In this document: one piece after another, positions 1-5,888 of the stretch
How positions within the stretch are numbered: position 1 is the stretch's first letter
How the letters are laid out: each line of letters opens with the position of its first letter
From: a bacterium
GTDB taxonomy: Bacteria > CAIJMQ01 > JAADFP01
Direction: 5' to 3'
Assembly (NCBI GenBank): GCA_027021085.1
Contig: JALUVB010000265.1
Location: forward strand, 1-5,888
Length of the DNA stretch: 5,888 bases
Translations under genes and position numbers: made by a program
The notes under the pieces: generated by a model
Seen by the model: the letters and a program-made list of their open reading frames with translations, nothing else
The model's database searches: none
What the model was told of the DNA's origin: nothing

Positions 1-656
1 TTGATTATGTCCCCTTTTCTTATTCCCATCTTCTCCACCATGCTTCCCGGAATTATATAATTTACCCGGAACCCCTCCATTTTACCACTTTTGAAGAAGG
101 GAGAAATTCTTACCTGGGAAAATATCTGGTTAACATTTCTCTTAGCCTCTTCTATTTCTTTACGGGAGACCACTCTTACCTCTGTTTCAGGAAGGGAAGC
201 AAGAGAGGAGGGAAGTTTTTCCGATAAAGTGAGGGATAACGGGCCTTCTGCGCCCTGAAGAATAACTTCATTTTCTGTTATCTTAGTTATTTTCAGGTTG
301 CGGATGGAGTCCCCGACTCTATAAAGGTCCTGCTTGCGGGATTTGGTATCTTCTATTACAGCAAAGGAAAAAGCTTCTTTACCCACTACTGTTCCCTTGA
401 GTTTTAAATTTAATTCTTTCTTTACGGGAGGAAGAGTGGCAACAGGTTTAAAGAGGGGAGATAGGGAAAAGAAATTCTTTCTTTCTATTATTGAATAATA
501 AGATAATGGCCTGCTCTGGGTTTTAATTCTGATGTTTTCTTTCCCGGAGGGATTTACTGCTTCTTTACTTTTTTGATAAAAATTGGCGGATGACCATATT
601 ATTCCCAGCAGAGAAACAGCCAGAATTACATTAAGTAGGAGAAAAAACTTTCGCAT
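1..656 (-). CDS. gspC: Type II secretion system protein GspC (PulC family), 3' end cut by the window edge
   Basis: Inner-membrane component of the type II secretion system, which in the family links the inner-membrane platform to the outer-membrane secretin GspD. 218 codons are visible. Residues 1-3 (MRK) are cytoplasmic and about 4-21 form one hydrophobic transmembrane anchor. Residues 22-80 are a polar linker with a Pro-rich stretch. About 82-145 match the GspC homology region that binds the secretin, with LKGTVVG (86-92), FAVIED (98-103), and a Leu-Tyr followed by VGD (111-116). From about 180 a PDZ domain begins, with the typical run RISPFF, GK..GFRV and then PGS and GIRKGD, truncated at the edge; full-length members are roughly 270-310 residues. 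The ATG at 656 follows GGAG and an in-frame TAG lies just upstream, so the start is well fixed. It overlaps the end of dxr by 26 bases, implying coupling. Its PDZ-containing form resembles deltaproteobacterial-type GspC. The function call is confident; the rest of the gsp cluster is outside the window. Confidence 0.85.
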   Translation of the reverse strand, partial: MRKFFLLLNVILAVSLLGIIWSSANFYQKSKEAVNPSGKENIRIKTQSRPLSYYSIIERKNFFSLSPLFKPVATLPPVKKELNLKLKGTVVGKEAFSFAVIEDTKSRKQDLYRVGDSIRNLKITKITENEVILQGAEGPLSLTLSEKLPSSLASLPETEVRVVSRKEIEEAKRNVNQIFSQVRISPFFKSGKMEGFRVNYIIPGSMVEKMGIRKGDII

Positions 657-1794
657 AATTCTCCACTATTTTGCGAGTCACCTCCCGTGCCCAGGAATCT
701 GCCGAAAGTATCTCTTTCCACCCGGGATTGAGACAGGGCTGATGGCGAGATAGTACCTCGTCGCATATTTCCCATATGGAATGAAACCCTATTTTCCCTT
801 CCAGGAATGCCTCTACCGCTACCTCATTGGAAGCATTCAAAGTAGCGGGATAAGTCCCTCCCTTTTCCCCGGCTTCCCGGCTTAAACGGAGAGCAGGAAA
901 TTTTTTCTCATCAGGAGGGAAAAAGGAGAGTTTGTTAAATTCAGAAATGGCGAGAGAACAGGGAGAAGGTACTCTTTCCGGATAGGTGAGAATGAATTGT
1001 ATAGGCAGTTTCATGTCAGGAGGCGAGATAAAGGCTAAAGATGTTCCGTCTATCATTTCCACCATAGCATGAACAATTGCTTCGGGATGAATCACTACCT
1101 CTATTCTATTCCAGTCTATCCCAAATAGCCAGTGGGCAGTGATGACTTCGAACCCTTTGTTCATCAAAGTGGCGGAATCAATGGTTATTTTCCTGCCCAT
1201 TTTCCAGACAGGGTGCTTTAATGCATCTTTTGACGTAATTGTAGCAAGTTCTTCCCGGCTTAAATTATAGAATGGTCCTCCAGAAGCGGTAATAATTACT
1301 TTCTTCAGTGCCTTCGGGGAGAATCTTTCCAGTATCTGGAAGATAGCGCAGTGTTCACTGTCCAGGGGAAAGAGTTTTATTCCGGCTCTTTTTATCTCCT
1401 GCATGAATACTTCTCCACCGGCTACCAGTATTTCTTTGTTGGCCAATGCTATATCGTTGCCTGTTCTTATGGCGGAAAGCGTGGGCTTAAGTCCGGCCAT
1501 CCCCACGATTGATACTACCACCAGGTCTGCTTTCTGACCGGCTACTTTTTCAATACCCTCTTCTCCTGCCTCTATTTTCAGGGAAGGGAAGGTTTTTTTC
1601 AGATACTCGGCTTCTTTTCTCTCCCCGATAGCTACAAACTGGGGTTTAAATTTACGTATTTGTTCAATTAGTATATCTACCCTGCGGTTGGAAGTAAGCC
1701 CAACAACCTTGAATTTCTCCGGGAATTGAGAAATAACTTCTAAAACATTTCTTCCGATAGAGCCGGTAGAGCCTAAAATAGTAATAGCTTTCAC
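631..1794 (-). CDS. dxr: 1-deoxy-D-xylulose 5-phosphate reductoisomerase (IspC/DXR)
   Basis: Cytosolic enzyme of the MEP pathway. It rearranges and reduces 1-deoxy-D-xylulose 5-phosphate to 2-C-methyl-D-erythritol 4-phosphate with NADPH and a divalent metal, feeding isoprenoid synthesis (quinones, undecaprenyl carrier). With the GTG start at 1794 it is 387 residues, a normal length. The NADPH-binding GSTGSIG is at 8-14. The metal ligands appear intact: D145 and E147 in LDSEH, and E216 in MNKGFE. Also present are ASGGPF (170-175), HPVWKMGRKITIDSATLMNK (194-213) and the flexible substrate loop beginning HPEAIVHA, where many homologues have HPQS. A TTG at 1821 would add nine residues, but GAGGGA sits six bases before the GTG and the GTG form begins like E. 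coli Dxr. It lies 65 bases after rpmA and overlaps gspC by 26. It looks complete and functional. Confidence 0.95.
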   Translation of the reverse strand: MKAITILGSTGSIGRNVLEVISQFPEKFKVVGLTSNRRVDILIEQIRKFKPQFVAIGERKEAEYLKKTFPSLKIEAGEEGIEKVAGQKADLVVVSIVGMAGLKPTLSAIRTGNDIALANKEILVAGGEVFMQEIKRAGIKLFPLDSEHCAIFQILERFSPKALKKVIITASGGPFYNLSREELATITSKDALKHPVWKMGRKITIDSATLMNKGFEVITAHWLFGIDWNRIEVVIHPEAIVHAMVEMIDGTSLAFISPPDMKLPIQFILTYPERVPSPCSLAISEFNKLSFFPPDEKKFPALRLSREAGEKGGTYPATLNASNEVAVEAFLEGKIGFHSIWEICDEVLSRHQPCLNPGWKEILSADSWAREVTRKIVENYAKVFSPT

Positions 1795-1800
1795 TACATA

Positions 1801-1806
1801 TCCCTC
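1801..1806 (-). promoter_or_regulatory. Shine-Dalgarno that decides the dxr start
   Basis: GAGGGA on the minus strand, six bases before the GTG at 1794. The upstream TTG at 1821 has no comparable purine-rich site, so the shorter protein is preferred. Confidence 0.7.
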
Positions 1807-1859
1807 ACTGTTTCTGAGCAAGCCAAAAGTTTTAAATTGCCTGGAGCTGAGAGTTACCC

Positions 1860-2102
1860 TTAGATAGAAGGGAGGATATTAACTTTGTTCCTCTGGAAAT
1901 TAACGTACCCGTCCGCAAGGGCAAAGAGAGTAAAGTCATTTCCTAACCCCACGTTTTTCCCCGGCTTAAAACGAGTACCTCTTTGCCTTATGATAATATT
2001 TCCTGCCTTTACCCATTCCCCGCTGTATTTTTTCACCCCCAGTCTCTTTCCTATGCTGTCTCTGCCATTTGACGAACTTCCCTGTCCTTTTTTGTGTGCC
2101 AT
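1860..2102 (-). CDS. rpmA: 50S ribosomal protein bL27
   Basis: Large-subunit protein whose N-terminal tail reaches the peptidyl transferase centre and helps position tRNA. It is 80 residues against about 85 in E. coli. The family hallmarks are NGRDS (12-16), KRLGVKKY (19-26), [10 protein letters not shown] (36-45), [15 protein letters not shown] (47-61) and DGYV. The C-terminus is a few residues short, and the usual basic segment near the end is reduced to FQRNKVNI. The protein begins directly with MAHKKGQGS, so it lacks the processed leader seen in Firmicutes. The start ATG has a strong AAGGAGGG upstream. Its usual partner rplU (bL21) is not in front of it; zapA is. It probably heads its own transcription unit with dxr and gspC, because a promoter-like sequence lies in the 73-base gap before it. 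Identification is essentially certain. Confidence 0.97.
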   Translation of the reverse strand: MAHKKGQGSSSNGRDSIGKRLGVKKYSGEWVKAGNIIIRQRGTRFKPGKNVGLGNDFTLFALADGYVNFQRNKVNILPSI

Positions 2103-2106
2103 ATTT

Positions 2107-2116
2107 CTCCCTCCTT
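2107..2116 (-). promoter_or_regulatory. Strong Shine-Dalgarno of rpmA
   Basis: AAGGAGGGAG on the minus strand, four bases before the rpmA ATG. It is the longest anti-Shine-Dalgarno match in the window, fitting a highly translated ribosomal protein. Confidence 0.75.
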
Positions 2117-2131
2117 AAACTTCTTTCTATT

Positions 2132-2160
2132 ATTTTAGCAGATTTTTGCCAGGTATTAAA
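2132..2160 (-). promoter_or_regulatory. Candidate sigma70-type promoter for rpmA-dxr-gspC
   Basis: On the minus strand a -10 element TAAAAT (2132-2137) is preceded directly by TGC, giving an extended -10 (TGnTAAAAT). A weak -35 TTTAAT (2155-2160) sits at the ideal 17-base spacing. The predicted start is about 2125, leaving a leader of roughly 20 bases with the strong rpmA Shine-Dalgarno. It lies in one of only two gaps longer than 30 bases between protein genes. The -35 matches only about half of the consensus, so the call rests mainly on the extended -10 and its placement. Confidence 0.5.
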
Positions 2161-2175
2161 GTTTTATGAATAGAA

Positions 2176-2475
2176 TTATTCGGGCAATGAAGCGATGAGA
2201 GTATCTATTCTTTTCCCCCATTCCTTTTTTTCTTTTGCCAGTTTCTTTTTCTCCGTAAAAAGTTCATCAGAGATTTCCAGGAGAAGCAGGAGAACCTTTC
2301 TTAAAAAGGAAGGCTCTGCTATCCCGGATGCTTTATCCTCGATGAACTTCACCAGTGATTCCAGGTACTCAGGGCTCTTATCCGTCCGGATAATCAGGTC
2401 CTGACCTAATATGCGGAAATGATAACTTTTATCTCTTGGAGTACTGCCTTGCCCGGCGAGCTTTCCTGAGCCCAT
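2176..2475 (-). CDS. zapA: ZapA-like cell division protein
   Basis: ZapA proteins bind FtsZ in the cytoplasm and promote bundling of the Z-ring. This one is 99 residues, near the usual 95-110. The N-terminal part (about 18-50) carries the family pattern: a strand ending in [21 protein letters not shown], followed by a helix with [11 protein letters not shown]. The C-terminal half (about 58-99) is a Leu-rich then Lys/Glu-rich helix suited to the antiparallel coiled coil of ZapA dimers. The ATG at 2475 is the only usable start before the conserved core. It follows GAGG within the end of rpsI, so the two genes overlap by 47 bases in different frames. The first 17 residues (Gly/Ser/Lys-rich) come from the reading frame shared with the basic tail of rpsI and are probably unstructured. 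The family is short and diverged, so the assignment is good but not certain. Confidence 0.75.
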   Translation of the reverse strand: MGSGKLAGQGSTPRDKSYHFRILGQDLIIRTDKSPEYLESLVKFIEDKASGIAEPSFLRKVLLLLLEISDELFTEKKKLAKEKKEWGKRIDTLIASLPE

Positions 2476-2812
2476 ACTTCTTCCTCTCCTTTTTCCGGGG
2501 GTCCCGCTTCAGGAAACCTTTTTTCTTCAGTGAATCCTTTAGCTCTCCTTCCGCTTCTACCAGGGCTCTGGCGATTCCCAGAGTAATTGCGCCCGCCTGC
2601 CCGGAGATACCTCCGCCTGAAACTGTTGCCTTGATATTAAACTGCTCTTTGACCCCTGTGATTTCTAATGGCTCAGTTATTAACTTCTGGTGGTCCAGAC
2701 GGGGGAAATATTCTTCCAGAGCCTTCCCGTTTACCTTTATTTTGCCTTCCCCCGGTTCCAGCCATACCCGGGCTACAGATTCTTTTCTTCTTCCGGTAGC
2801 ATAATAACTCAT
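2429..2812 (-). CDS. rpsI: 30S ribosomal protein uS9
   Basis: Small-subunit head protein whose C-terminal tail contacts the P-site tRNA. The 127-residue length is typical. Visible hallmarks are [15 protein letters not shown] near the N-terminus, the family signature [19 protein letters not shown] in the middle, and a strongly basic tail beginning DPRKKERKK and ending YSKR, where the terminal Lys-Arg is the conserved tRNA contact. It begins three bases after the rplM stop with AAGGAG upstream inside the rplM end, the classic rplM-rpsI pair. The last 47 bases also encode the start of zapA. Nothing suggests it is abnormal. Confidence 0.97.
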   Translation of the reverse strand: MSYYATGRRKESVARVWLEPGEGKIKVNGKALEEYFPRLDHQKLITEPLEITGVKEQFNIKATVSGGGISGQAGAITLGIARALVEAEGELKDSLKKKGFLKRDPRKKERKKYGLRKARRARQYSKR

Positions 2813-2815
2813 TTT

Positions 2816-3307
2816 CTAAGCTCCTTCCTGACCGTTGTTCCCCGAGGTAGTAATACCAGGACGTGAAGAGACCAGCTCAATATTCTGAGGGTTTTGTGCC
2901 TGGTGGGGATGGAAATTGCCTTTATAAACCTTGAGTTTCTTGAACATCTTCCTGCCCAGGGGAGTTTTGGGAAGCATCCCCTTCACAGCATGCTGTATAA
3001 TCTCTTCGGGTTTCTTTTTTCTCAGGTCCTCTACTGTTTTGCTCTTTAACCCTCCTACGTATCCTGAATGATGGTAATACATCTTCTCTTTTTCTTTCTT
3101 CCCGGTTAATTTTACCTTTTCTGCATTAATTACCACCACATAATCCCCCAGGTCCAGATGGGGGGTGTATTGAGGCTTATGTTTCCCCTGTAAAATTTTG
3201 GCTATCTGGGAAGCCAGCCTTCCCAGAACTTTACCCTCTGCATCTACAAGGTACCAGGAGTGGGAAAGCTCTTCTAAATCCTTTTTCTTGGGAAAGTACG
3301 TTCTCAT
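2816..3307 (-). CDS. rplM: 50S ribosomal protein uL13
   Basis: Early-assembling large-subunit protein. Of 163 residues, about 1-145 match the family: [16 protein letters not shown] (18-33), [20 protein letters not shown] (39-58), the [12 protein letters not shown] region (69-88) and the signature [23 protein letters not shown] (108-130). Residues 146-163 are an extra, low-complexity tail (Ser/Gly/Asn-rich, ending GQEGA) beyond the usual length of about 142-150. The start ATG overlaps the stop of the upstream TPR gene as ATGA, with GGAG eight bases before it, so translation is probably coupled. There is therefore no untranslated leader for the autoregulatory structure known before rplM in other bacteria. 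Confidence 0.97.
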   Translation of the reverse strand: MRTYFPKKKDLEELSHSWYLVDAEGKVLGRLASQIAKILQGKHKPQYTPHLDLGDYVVVINAEKVKLTGKKEKEKMYYHHSGYVGGLKSKTVEDLRKKKPEEIIQHAVKGMLPKTPLGRKMFKKLKVYKGNFHPHQAQNPQNIELVSSRPGITTSGNNGQEGA

Positions 3308-3882
3308 TTTAGTTTCTCCAGCATTCTTTTTGCTTCATCAACAAATTCACTATCTGGATACATCTCCAGCAACCTTCGCAATTCCACCTCGGCTTTACCA
3401 TATTCTTTCAAAAAAGCGAAGTATATCCTACCCAGTCTGAACTGGGCATCATCTGCCTTTTCAGCTTGTGGATACCTTACCACAATTTGGCGAAAAATTC
3501 CAACAGCTTTGTTTAGATACTCTCTTTTCTCCTTCTCGTCTTTTGCATCAAAAATACCTTTATGCTGCCATTTCCAGCCTTCCCTGAATAACCTTGCAGC
3601 ATCAAGATTTACTGTAGCCTGCTCTACTCCTTTGCCTATCTCTTTTTTCTCCCTTTCCAGCCTTTCAATTTCGCTCCGGTAGAATTCTATTACCTTCTTG
3701 CGGTTCTCTAACTCTTCCTCCTGGTTTTTGATAATATTCCAGAGAATTGCACTTGCTTCTTTATAATTTCCTTCTTTACATAATTTCGCGGCTCTCTCTT
3801 TTTCTCCGCCGTAAAGAGGATAGAACAAGGCGAAAAAGAGAAGAGAGCTAACGCATATCTTTGCGAATGGTGATAATCTCAT
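3304..3882 (-). CDS. Exported coiled-coil/TPR-repeat protein of unknown function
   Basis: 192 residues, not assigned to a named family. Residues 1-8 are short and basic and 9-24 hydrophobic, with GGEK following, which looks like a Sec signal peptide cut near 25-26. There is no lipobox, so it is probably periplasmic or held by an uncleaved anchor. About 27-48 resemble a degenerate TPR helix pair. About 52-95 are Glu/Lys-rich and likely coiled coil. About 120-192 hold two TPR-like units, with [18 protein letters not shown] and [17 protein letters not shown], a pattern shared with outer-membrane or cell-envelope TPR proteins such as BamD and CpoB/YbgF. It overlaps the end of clpP by 35 bases and the start of rplM by 4. 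Its own Shine-Dalgarno is weak (GGA about nine bases upstream), suggesting it depends on translation arriving from clpP. A scaffold role in the envelope is inference from architecture only. Confidence 0.8.
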   Translation of the reverse strand: MRLSPFAKICVSSLLFFALFYPLYGGEKERAAKLCKEGNYKEASAILWNIIKNQEEELENRKKVIEFYRSEIERLEREKKEIGKGVEQATVNLDAARLFREGWKWQHKGIFDAKDEKEKREYLNKAVGIFRQIVVRYPQAEKADDAQFRLGRIYFAFLKEYGKAEVELRRLLEMYPDSEFVDEAKRMLEKLK

Positions 3883-4438
3883 CTATAATTCCGTATTTTT
3901 TTGCTTCTTCCGGTGACATAAAAAAGTCTCTGTCTGTGTCCCTGGCTACCTTTTCGATAGGTTGTCCCGTGTGATGGGCAAAGAGCTGGTTCAACTTTTC
4001 CTTTGTCTGAAGTATTTCCTTTGCATGGATGCTGATGTCAGTTGCCTGTCCTGAAATGGCTCCGGCAGGCTGGTGGATTAATATGCGGGAATGGGGCAGG
4101 GCCAGGCGTTTTCCTTTTGCTCCCGCAGCCAGCAGAAGTGCAGCAGCACTTGCCGCCTGTCCCACACAGATGGTGGAAACGTCAGGATGAATAAACTGCA
4201 TGGTATCGTAAATGGCCAACCCTGAAGTTACATATCCCCCGGGACTATTGATATACAGGTAAATATCTTTATCCGGGTCCTCTGACTCCAGGTAAAGCAA
4301 CTGGGCAATAACCAGGTTAGCTACATTATCATCTATGGGTACCCCGAGCATTACTATGCGGTCCTTTAGCAAGCGCGAGAATATATCATAAGCTCTTTCA
4401 TATCTTCCTGTTTGTTCTACTACTACGGGAACAAGCAT
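3848..4438 (-). CDS. clpP: ATP-dependent Clp protease proteolytic subunit
   Basis: Serine peptidase that forms the double-heptamer chamber of the Clp protease and degrades proteins delivered by an AAA+ unfoldase (ClpX, ClpA or ClpC). With the ATG at 4438 it is 196 residues. The catalytic triad is intact: Ser97 in GQAASA, His122 in LIHQP and Asp171 in DRDFFM, identical to the mature E. coli numbering. The start therefore gives almost no propeptide. Also present are LYINSPGG (61-68) for the oxyanion region and the handle helix [11 protein letters not shown]. An earlier ATG at 4480 would add 14 residues inside tig, but it lacks a Shine-Dalgarno, whereas AAAGGAG precedes 4438. It begins two bases after the tig stop, the common tig-clpP order, but clpX does not follow; an exported TPR gene overlapping by 35 bases does. 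The unfoldase must be encoded elsewhere. Confidence 0.96.
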   Translation of the reverse strand: MLVPVVVEQTGRYERAYDIFSRLLKDRIVMLGVPIDDNVANLVIAQLLYLESEDPDKDIYLYINSPGGYVTSGLAIYDTMQFIHPDVSTICVGQAASAAALLLAAGAKGKRLALPHSRILIHQPAGAISGQATDISIHAKEILQTKEKLNQLFAHHTGQPIEKVARDTDRDFFMSPEEAKKYGIIDEIITIRKDMR

Positions 4439-4440
4439 TT

Positions 4441-5724
4441 TTACTCCTTTGGTATTATAATTCCCTTTTCTTCTTTCCATGCTTCTTTCTTACCGCCTTT
4501 TTTCCCGGATAATTCCTTGGCTTCCTCGGGGGTAAGGATGAGTTTCTTCTTTGTCTTCTTTTTAGCGTTTTTCTTCAGGAACTCGATAACTTTTTCTCTT
4601 AAAAGATGCTCTCTTAAATCCTCCTTCTTCTCTTCCGGCAGCCATTTTCTCTTTTCCCCCGGAGTTCCTTCTTCCATAATTTGTTTTCGCTTTTGCTCCA
4701 GCTCTTCGTCAGTAACCTGGACCCCTTCCTTCCTGGCTATTTCCTGTATAACCAGCATTTTTTTAATTTCCTGGGTGGCTATCTCCTTAGCCTTTGCATC
4801 ATCTATATTCGAGGTTCCCATTTTGTAATATTCGGTTATGTTTTTAAGCAGGGTAGGCGGTACTTCTATCTTAGAGTTCTCTATTACTTTTTCCAGTATC
4901 TTGTTCTCCAGTAGATCTTCTTCCCTTCTTCTGGCCAGTTCTTCCAGTTCCTTCCTGATCTTGTCTTTTAACTCCTCCACGGTTTTAAATCCACCCAAGG
5001 ATTTGAGAGCGCTTTCGTCCAGGGTGATAAGCCGTTTTTCCTGCACATCATTCAGTTTCACCACGTAATCAAGGTCTTCTTCTTTCACCGTGATTTTTTT
5101 CTCTTCACCCTTCTTCATCCCTGCAATTGCCTTTTCCACCTCGGCAGGCAAAATTTTATCTCCCAATTTTATTTTGAGTTCCTTTGCCGTCTGTAAAACC
5201 TTGCCATCCTTTTCTATGGTAACATCTACCAGGATTACGTCACCCTTTGTGGCAGGTCTGTCGGTAGATTGGAATTGTGCCAATTCTTCTTTTTTCATCT
5301 CCACCACTGCGTCCACGTCTTCTTCAGTAACTTCCACTTTTTCTACTTCTACCTCGATTCCCTTGTAATCTCCTATTTCAGCGGGGGGGATCACTTCTAC
5401 TGCCACTTTGAACTTAAATGGTTCTCCTTCCCGAAAATCTATCTCTTCAAACTTCGGCGAGCCAACTACCTGCAACTTTTCTTTCTCTATTGCTTGCTGG
5501 TAAAACTCTTCCAGCATCTTTTCCTTAACTTCTGCTTCTATGGCTTTGCCAAAGTGAAATTTCAATATGGTAAGAGGCACCTTCCCCTTGCGAAATCCAG
5601 GCACAAAGGCATCTTTCTTTATTTTGTCGTAAGCTTCCTGTAGCCTTTTTCCCACTTCTTCCCGGGGAATAACTACTTCCAACTGTTTAGCGAAGTTCTC
5701 TTTATCCTGCACCGTTACTTCCAT
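4441..5724 (-). CDS. tig: Trigger factor, ribosome-associated chaperone
   Basis: Cytosolic chaperone that docks at the ribosome exit tunnel and shields nascent chains. It is 427 residues, close to E. coli (432). The N-terminal ribosome-binding domain (1 to about 115) has the docking loop [10 protein letters not shown] at 41-50, with F44-R45-K46 exactly as in E. coli. The PPIase (FKBP-like) domain is about 158-232, recognisable by [18 protein letters not shown] and [12 protein letters not shown], but it lacks most aromatic active-site residues and the F-P..Y...L.GK segment. The helical chaperone domain follows, about 235-385. The last 42 residues (386-427) are Lys-rich and low in complexity. 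The ATG has GGGAGG five bases upstream. It starts 25 bases after a tRNA-Gly and ends two bases before clpP, so it is probably expressed with both. Identity is firm; PPIase activity is doubtful. Confidence 0.96.
   Translation of the reverse strand: MEVTVQDKENFAKQLEVVIPREEVGKRLQEAYDKIKKDAFVPGFRKGKVPLTILKFHFGKAIEAEVKEKMLEEFYQQAIEKEKLQVVGSPKFEEIDFREGEPFKFKVAVEVIPPAEIGDYKGIEVEVEKVEVTEEDVDAVVEMKKEELAQFQSTDRPATKGDVILVDVTIEKDGKVLQTAKELKIKLGDKILPAEVEKAIAGMKKGEEKKITVKEEDLDYVVKLNDVQEKRLITLDESALKSLGGFKTVEELKDKIRKELEELARRREEDLLENKILEKVIENSKIEVPPTLLKNITEYYKMGTSNIDDAKAKEIATQEIKKMLVIQEIARKEGVQVTDEELEQKRKQIMEEGTPGEKRKWLPEEKKEDLREHLLREKVIEFLKKNAKKKTKKKLILTPEEAKELSGKKGGKKEAWKEEKGIIIPKE
4444..4450 (-). promoter_or_regulatory. 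Shine-Dalgarno that decides the clpP start
   Basis: AAAGGAG on the minus strand lies five bases before the ATG at 4438, inside the last codons of tig. It supports the shorter ClpP and lets ribosomes ending tig reinitiate directly. Confidence 0.7.
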
Positions 5725-5729
5725 TTCTT

Positions 5730-5736
5730 CCTCCCT
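5730..5736 (-). promoter_or_regulatory. Shine-Dalgarno of tig
   Basis: AGGGAGG on the minus strand, five bases before the tig ATG. It sits in the 25-base spacer after tRNA-Gly, so it would stay on the mRNA after the tRNA 3' end is cut away. Confidence 0.7.
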
Positions 5737-5749
5737 TTTCTCCGTGTAG

Positions 5750-5822
5750 AGCGGGTGAGGGGACTCGAACCCCTGACCCTCACGTTGGCAACGTGATGCT
5801 CTACCAACTGAGCTACACCCGC
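5750..5822 (-). tRNA. tRNA-Gly (anticodon GCC)
   Basis: A complete 73-nt cloverleaf on the minus strand, including the discriminator. The acceptor stem GCGGGTG/CACCCGC pairs perfectly. The D stem is GCTC/GAGC with loop AGTTGGTA, and the anticodon stem TCACG/CGTGA encloses TTGCCAA, giving anticodon GCC, which reads GGC and GGU. The variable loop is GGGTC, and the T stem AGGGG/CCCCT encloses TTCGAGT. The discriminator is U (position 5750), usual for bacterial tRNA-Gly. CCA is not encoded (CTA follows), so it must be added by the CCA-adding enzyme. It is 25 bases upstream of tig on the same strand, so tRNA and tig probably share a primary transcript. Confidence 0.98.
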
Positions 5823-5837
5823 GAGAAAAAATCTAAC

Positions 5838-5888
5838 TTAACTATGCAATGGCTGCCCGAGATAACCAATCCCGCCATCACCTGCTTT
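5838..5888 (-). other. Possible C-terminal end of an upstream coding region
   Basis: Entering from the window edge on the minus strand, one frame reads 16 codons (KAGDGGIGYLGQPLHS) and stops at TAA, 16 bases before the tRNA. The peptide is too short to identify. A second frame is also open across this stretch, so a gene here is only a possibility suggested by the dense same-strand packing. Confidence 0.15.
5841..5869 (-). promoter_or_regulatory. Weak promoter candidate before tRNA-Gly
   Basis: On the minus strand TTGGTT (5864-5869) and CATAGT (5841-5846) are separated by 17 bases, which would start transcription about 12 bases before the tRNA. Both boxes are only partial matches to the sigma70 consensus. 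It could be chance, with the tRNA read from a promoter beyond the window. Confidence 0.25.

Noticed and set aside
1795-1821. TTG start for dxr giving nine extra residues
   Set aside because: There is no Shine-Dalgarno before the TTG, whereas GAGGGA is well placed before the GTG at 1794, and the shorter form begins at the family's usual N-terminus.
1795-1859. Promoter or terminator in the gap between rpmA and dxr
   Set aside because: The boxes resembling TTGCTC and TATGTA are 15 bases apart and would start transcription inside dxr. No stable hairpin with a T-tract was found.
1885-2118. Plus-strand open frame opposite rpmA
   Set aside because: It lies almost entirely over rpmA, is rich in Phe/Pro/Ser as expected from the complement of Lys/Glu/Gly codons, and matches nothing recognisable.
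2168-2181. Inverted repeat GAATA-GAAT-TATTC at the zapA stop as a terminator
   Set aside because: The stem is only five base pairs, nearly all A-T, with no following T-run on the minus strand, so it is too weak for an intrinsic terminator.
2436-3440. Plus-strand open frames opposite rpsI, rplM and the start of the TPR gene
   Set aside because: They overlap well-identified ribosomal protein genes and have no independent support.
4412-5643. Several plus-strand open frames opposite tig
   Set aside because: All are Ser/Phe-rich shadows of a Lys/Glu-rich gene in the opposite strand, without convincing ribosome-binding sites or domains.
1-5888. CRISPR array, insertion sequence, phage genes or a defence system
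   Set aside because: No direct-repeat array, transposase, integrase, terminal inverted repeats or toxin-antitoxin-like pair was seen. The window is filled by housekeeping genes and one secretion gene.

Overview
The window is a compact block of housekeeping genes, all on the minus strand, so transcription runs from high to low coordinates. In that order it holds tRNA-Gly(GCC), tig (trigger factor), clpP, an unnamed exported coiled-coil/TPR protein, rplM (uL13), rpsI (uS9), a zapA-like cell-division gene, rpmA (bL27), dxr (MEP isoprenoid pathway), and the first 218 codons of a type II secretion gspC that runs off the window edge at position 1. Nothing on the plus strand is supported: open frames there are shadows of the pyrimidine-rich complement of these genes.

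The organism is a bacterium, very likely diderm. GspC belongs to a secretion machine that spans to the outer membrane, and dxr shows the MEP route. bL27 lacks the cleavable N-terminal extension typical of Firmicutes. The gene order does not match any well-known model genome: tig-clpP is not followed by clpX, rpmA is not preceded by rplU, and dxr is followed by gspC rather than the common rseP or proS. This suggests a less-studied lineage or candidate phylum, but I cannot place it from this window.

From position 5724 to 2176 the genes are almost continuous. tig and clpP are 2 bases apart, clpP overlaps the TPR gene by 35, the TPR gene overlaps rplM by 4 (ATGA), rplM and rpsI are 3 apart, and rpsI overlaps zapA by 47. 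This looks like one translationally coupled operon combining nascent-chain folding, proteolysis, ribosome assembly and division. A 73-base gap before rpmA holds the best promoter candidate in the window (extended -10) and a strong Shine-Dalgarno, so rpmA-dxr-gspC probably forms, or can form, a second transcription unit. No convincing intrinsic terminator, repeat array, mobile element or CRISPR was seen.

I found no evidence of a new biological system. The points worth a second look are the degenerate PPIase domain and Lys-rich tail of trigger factor, the unnamed TPR protein in the clpX position, zapA embedded among ribosomal protein genes, and gspC coupled to dxr.
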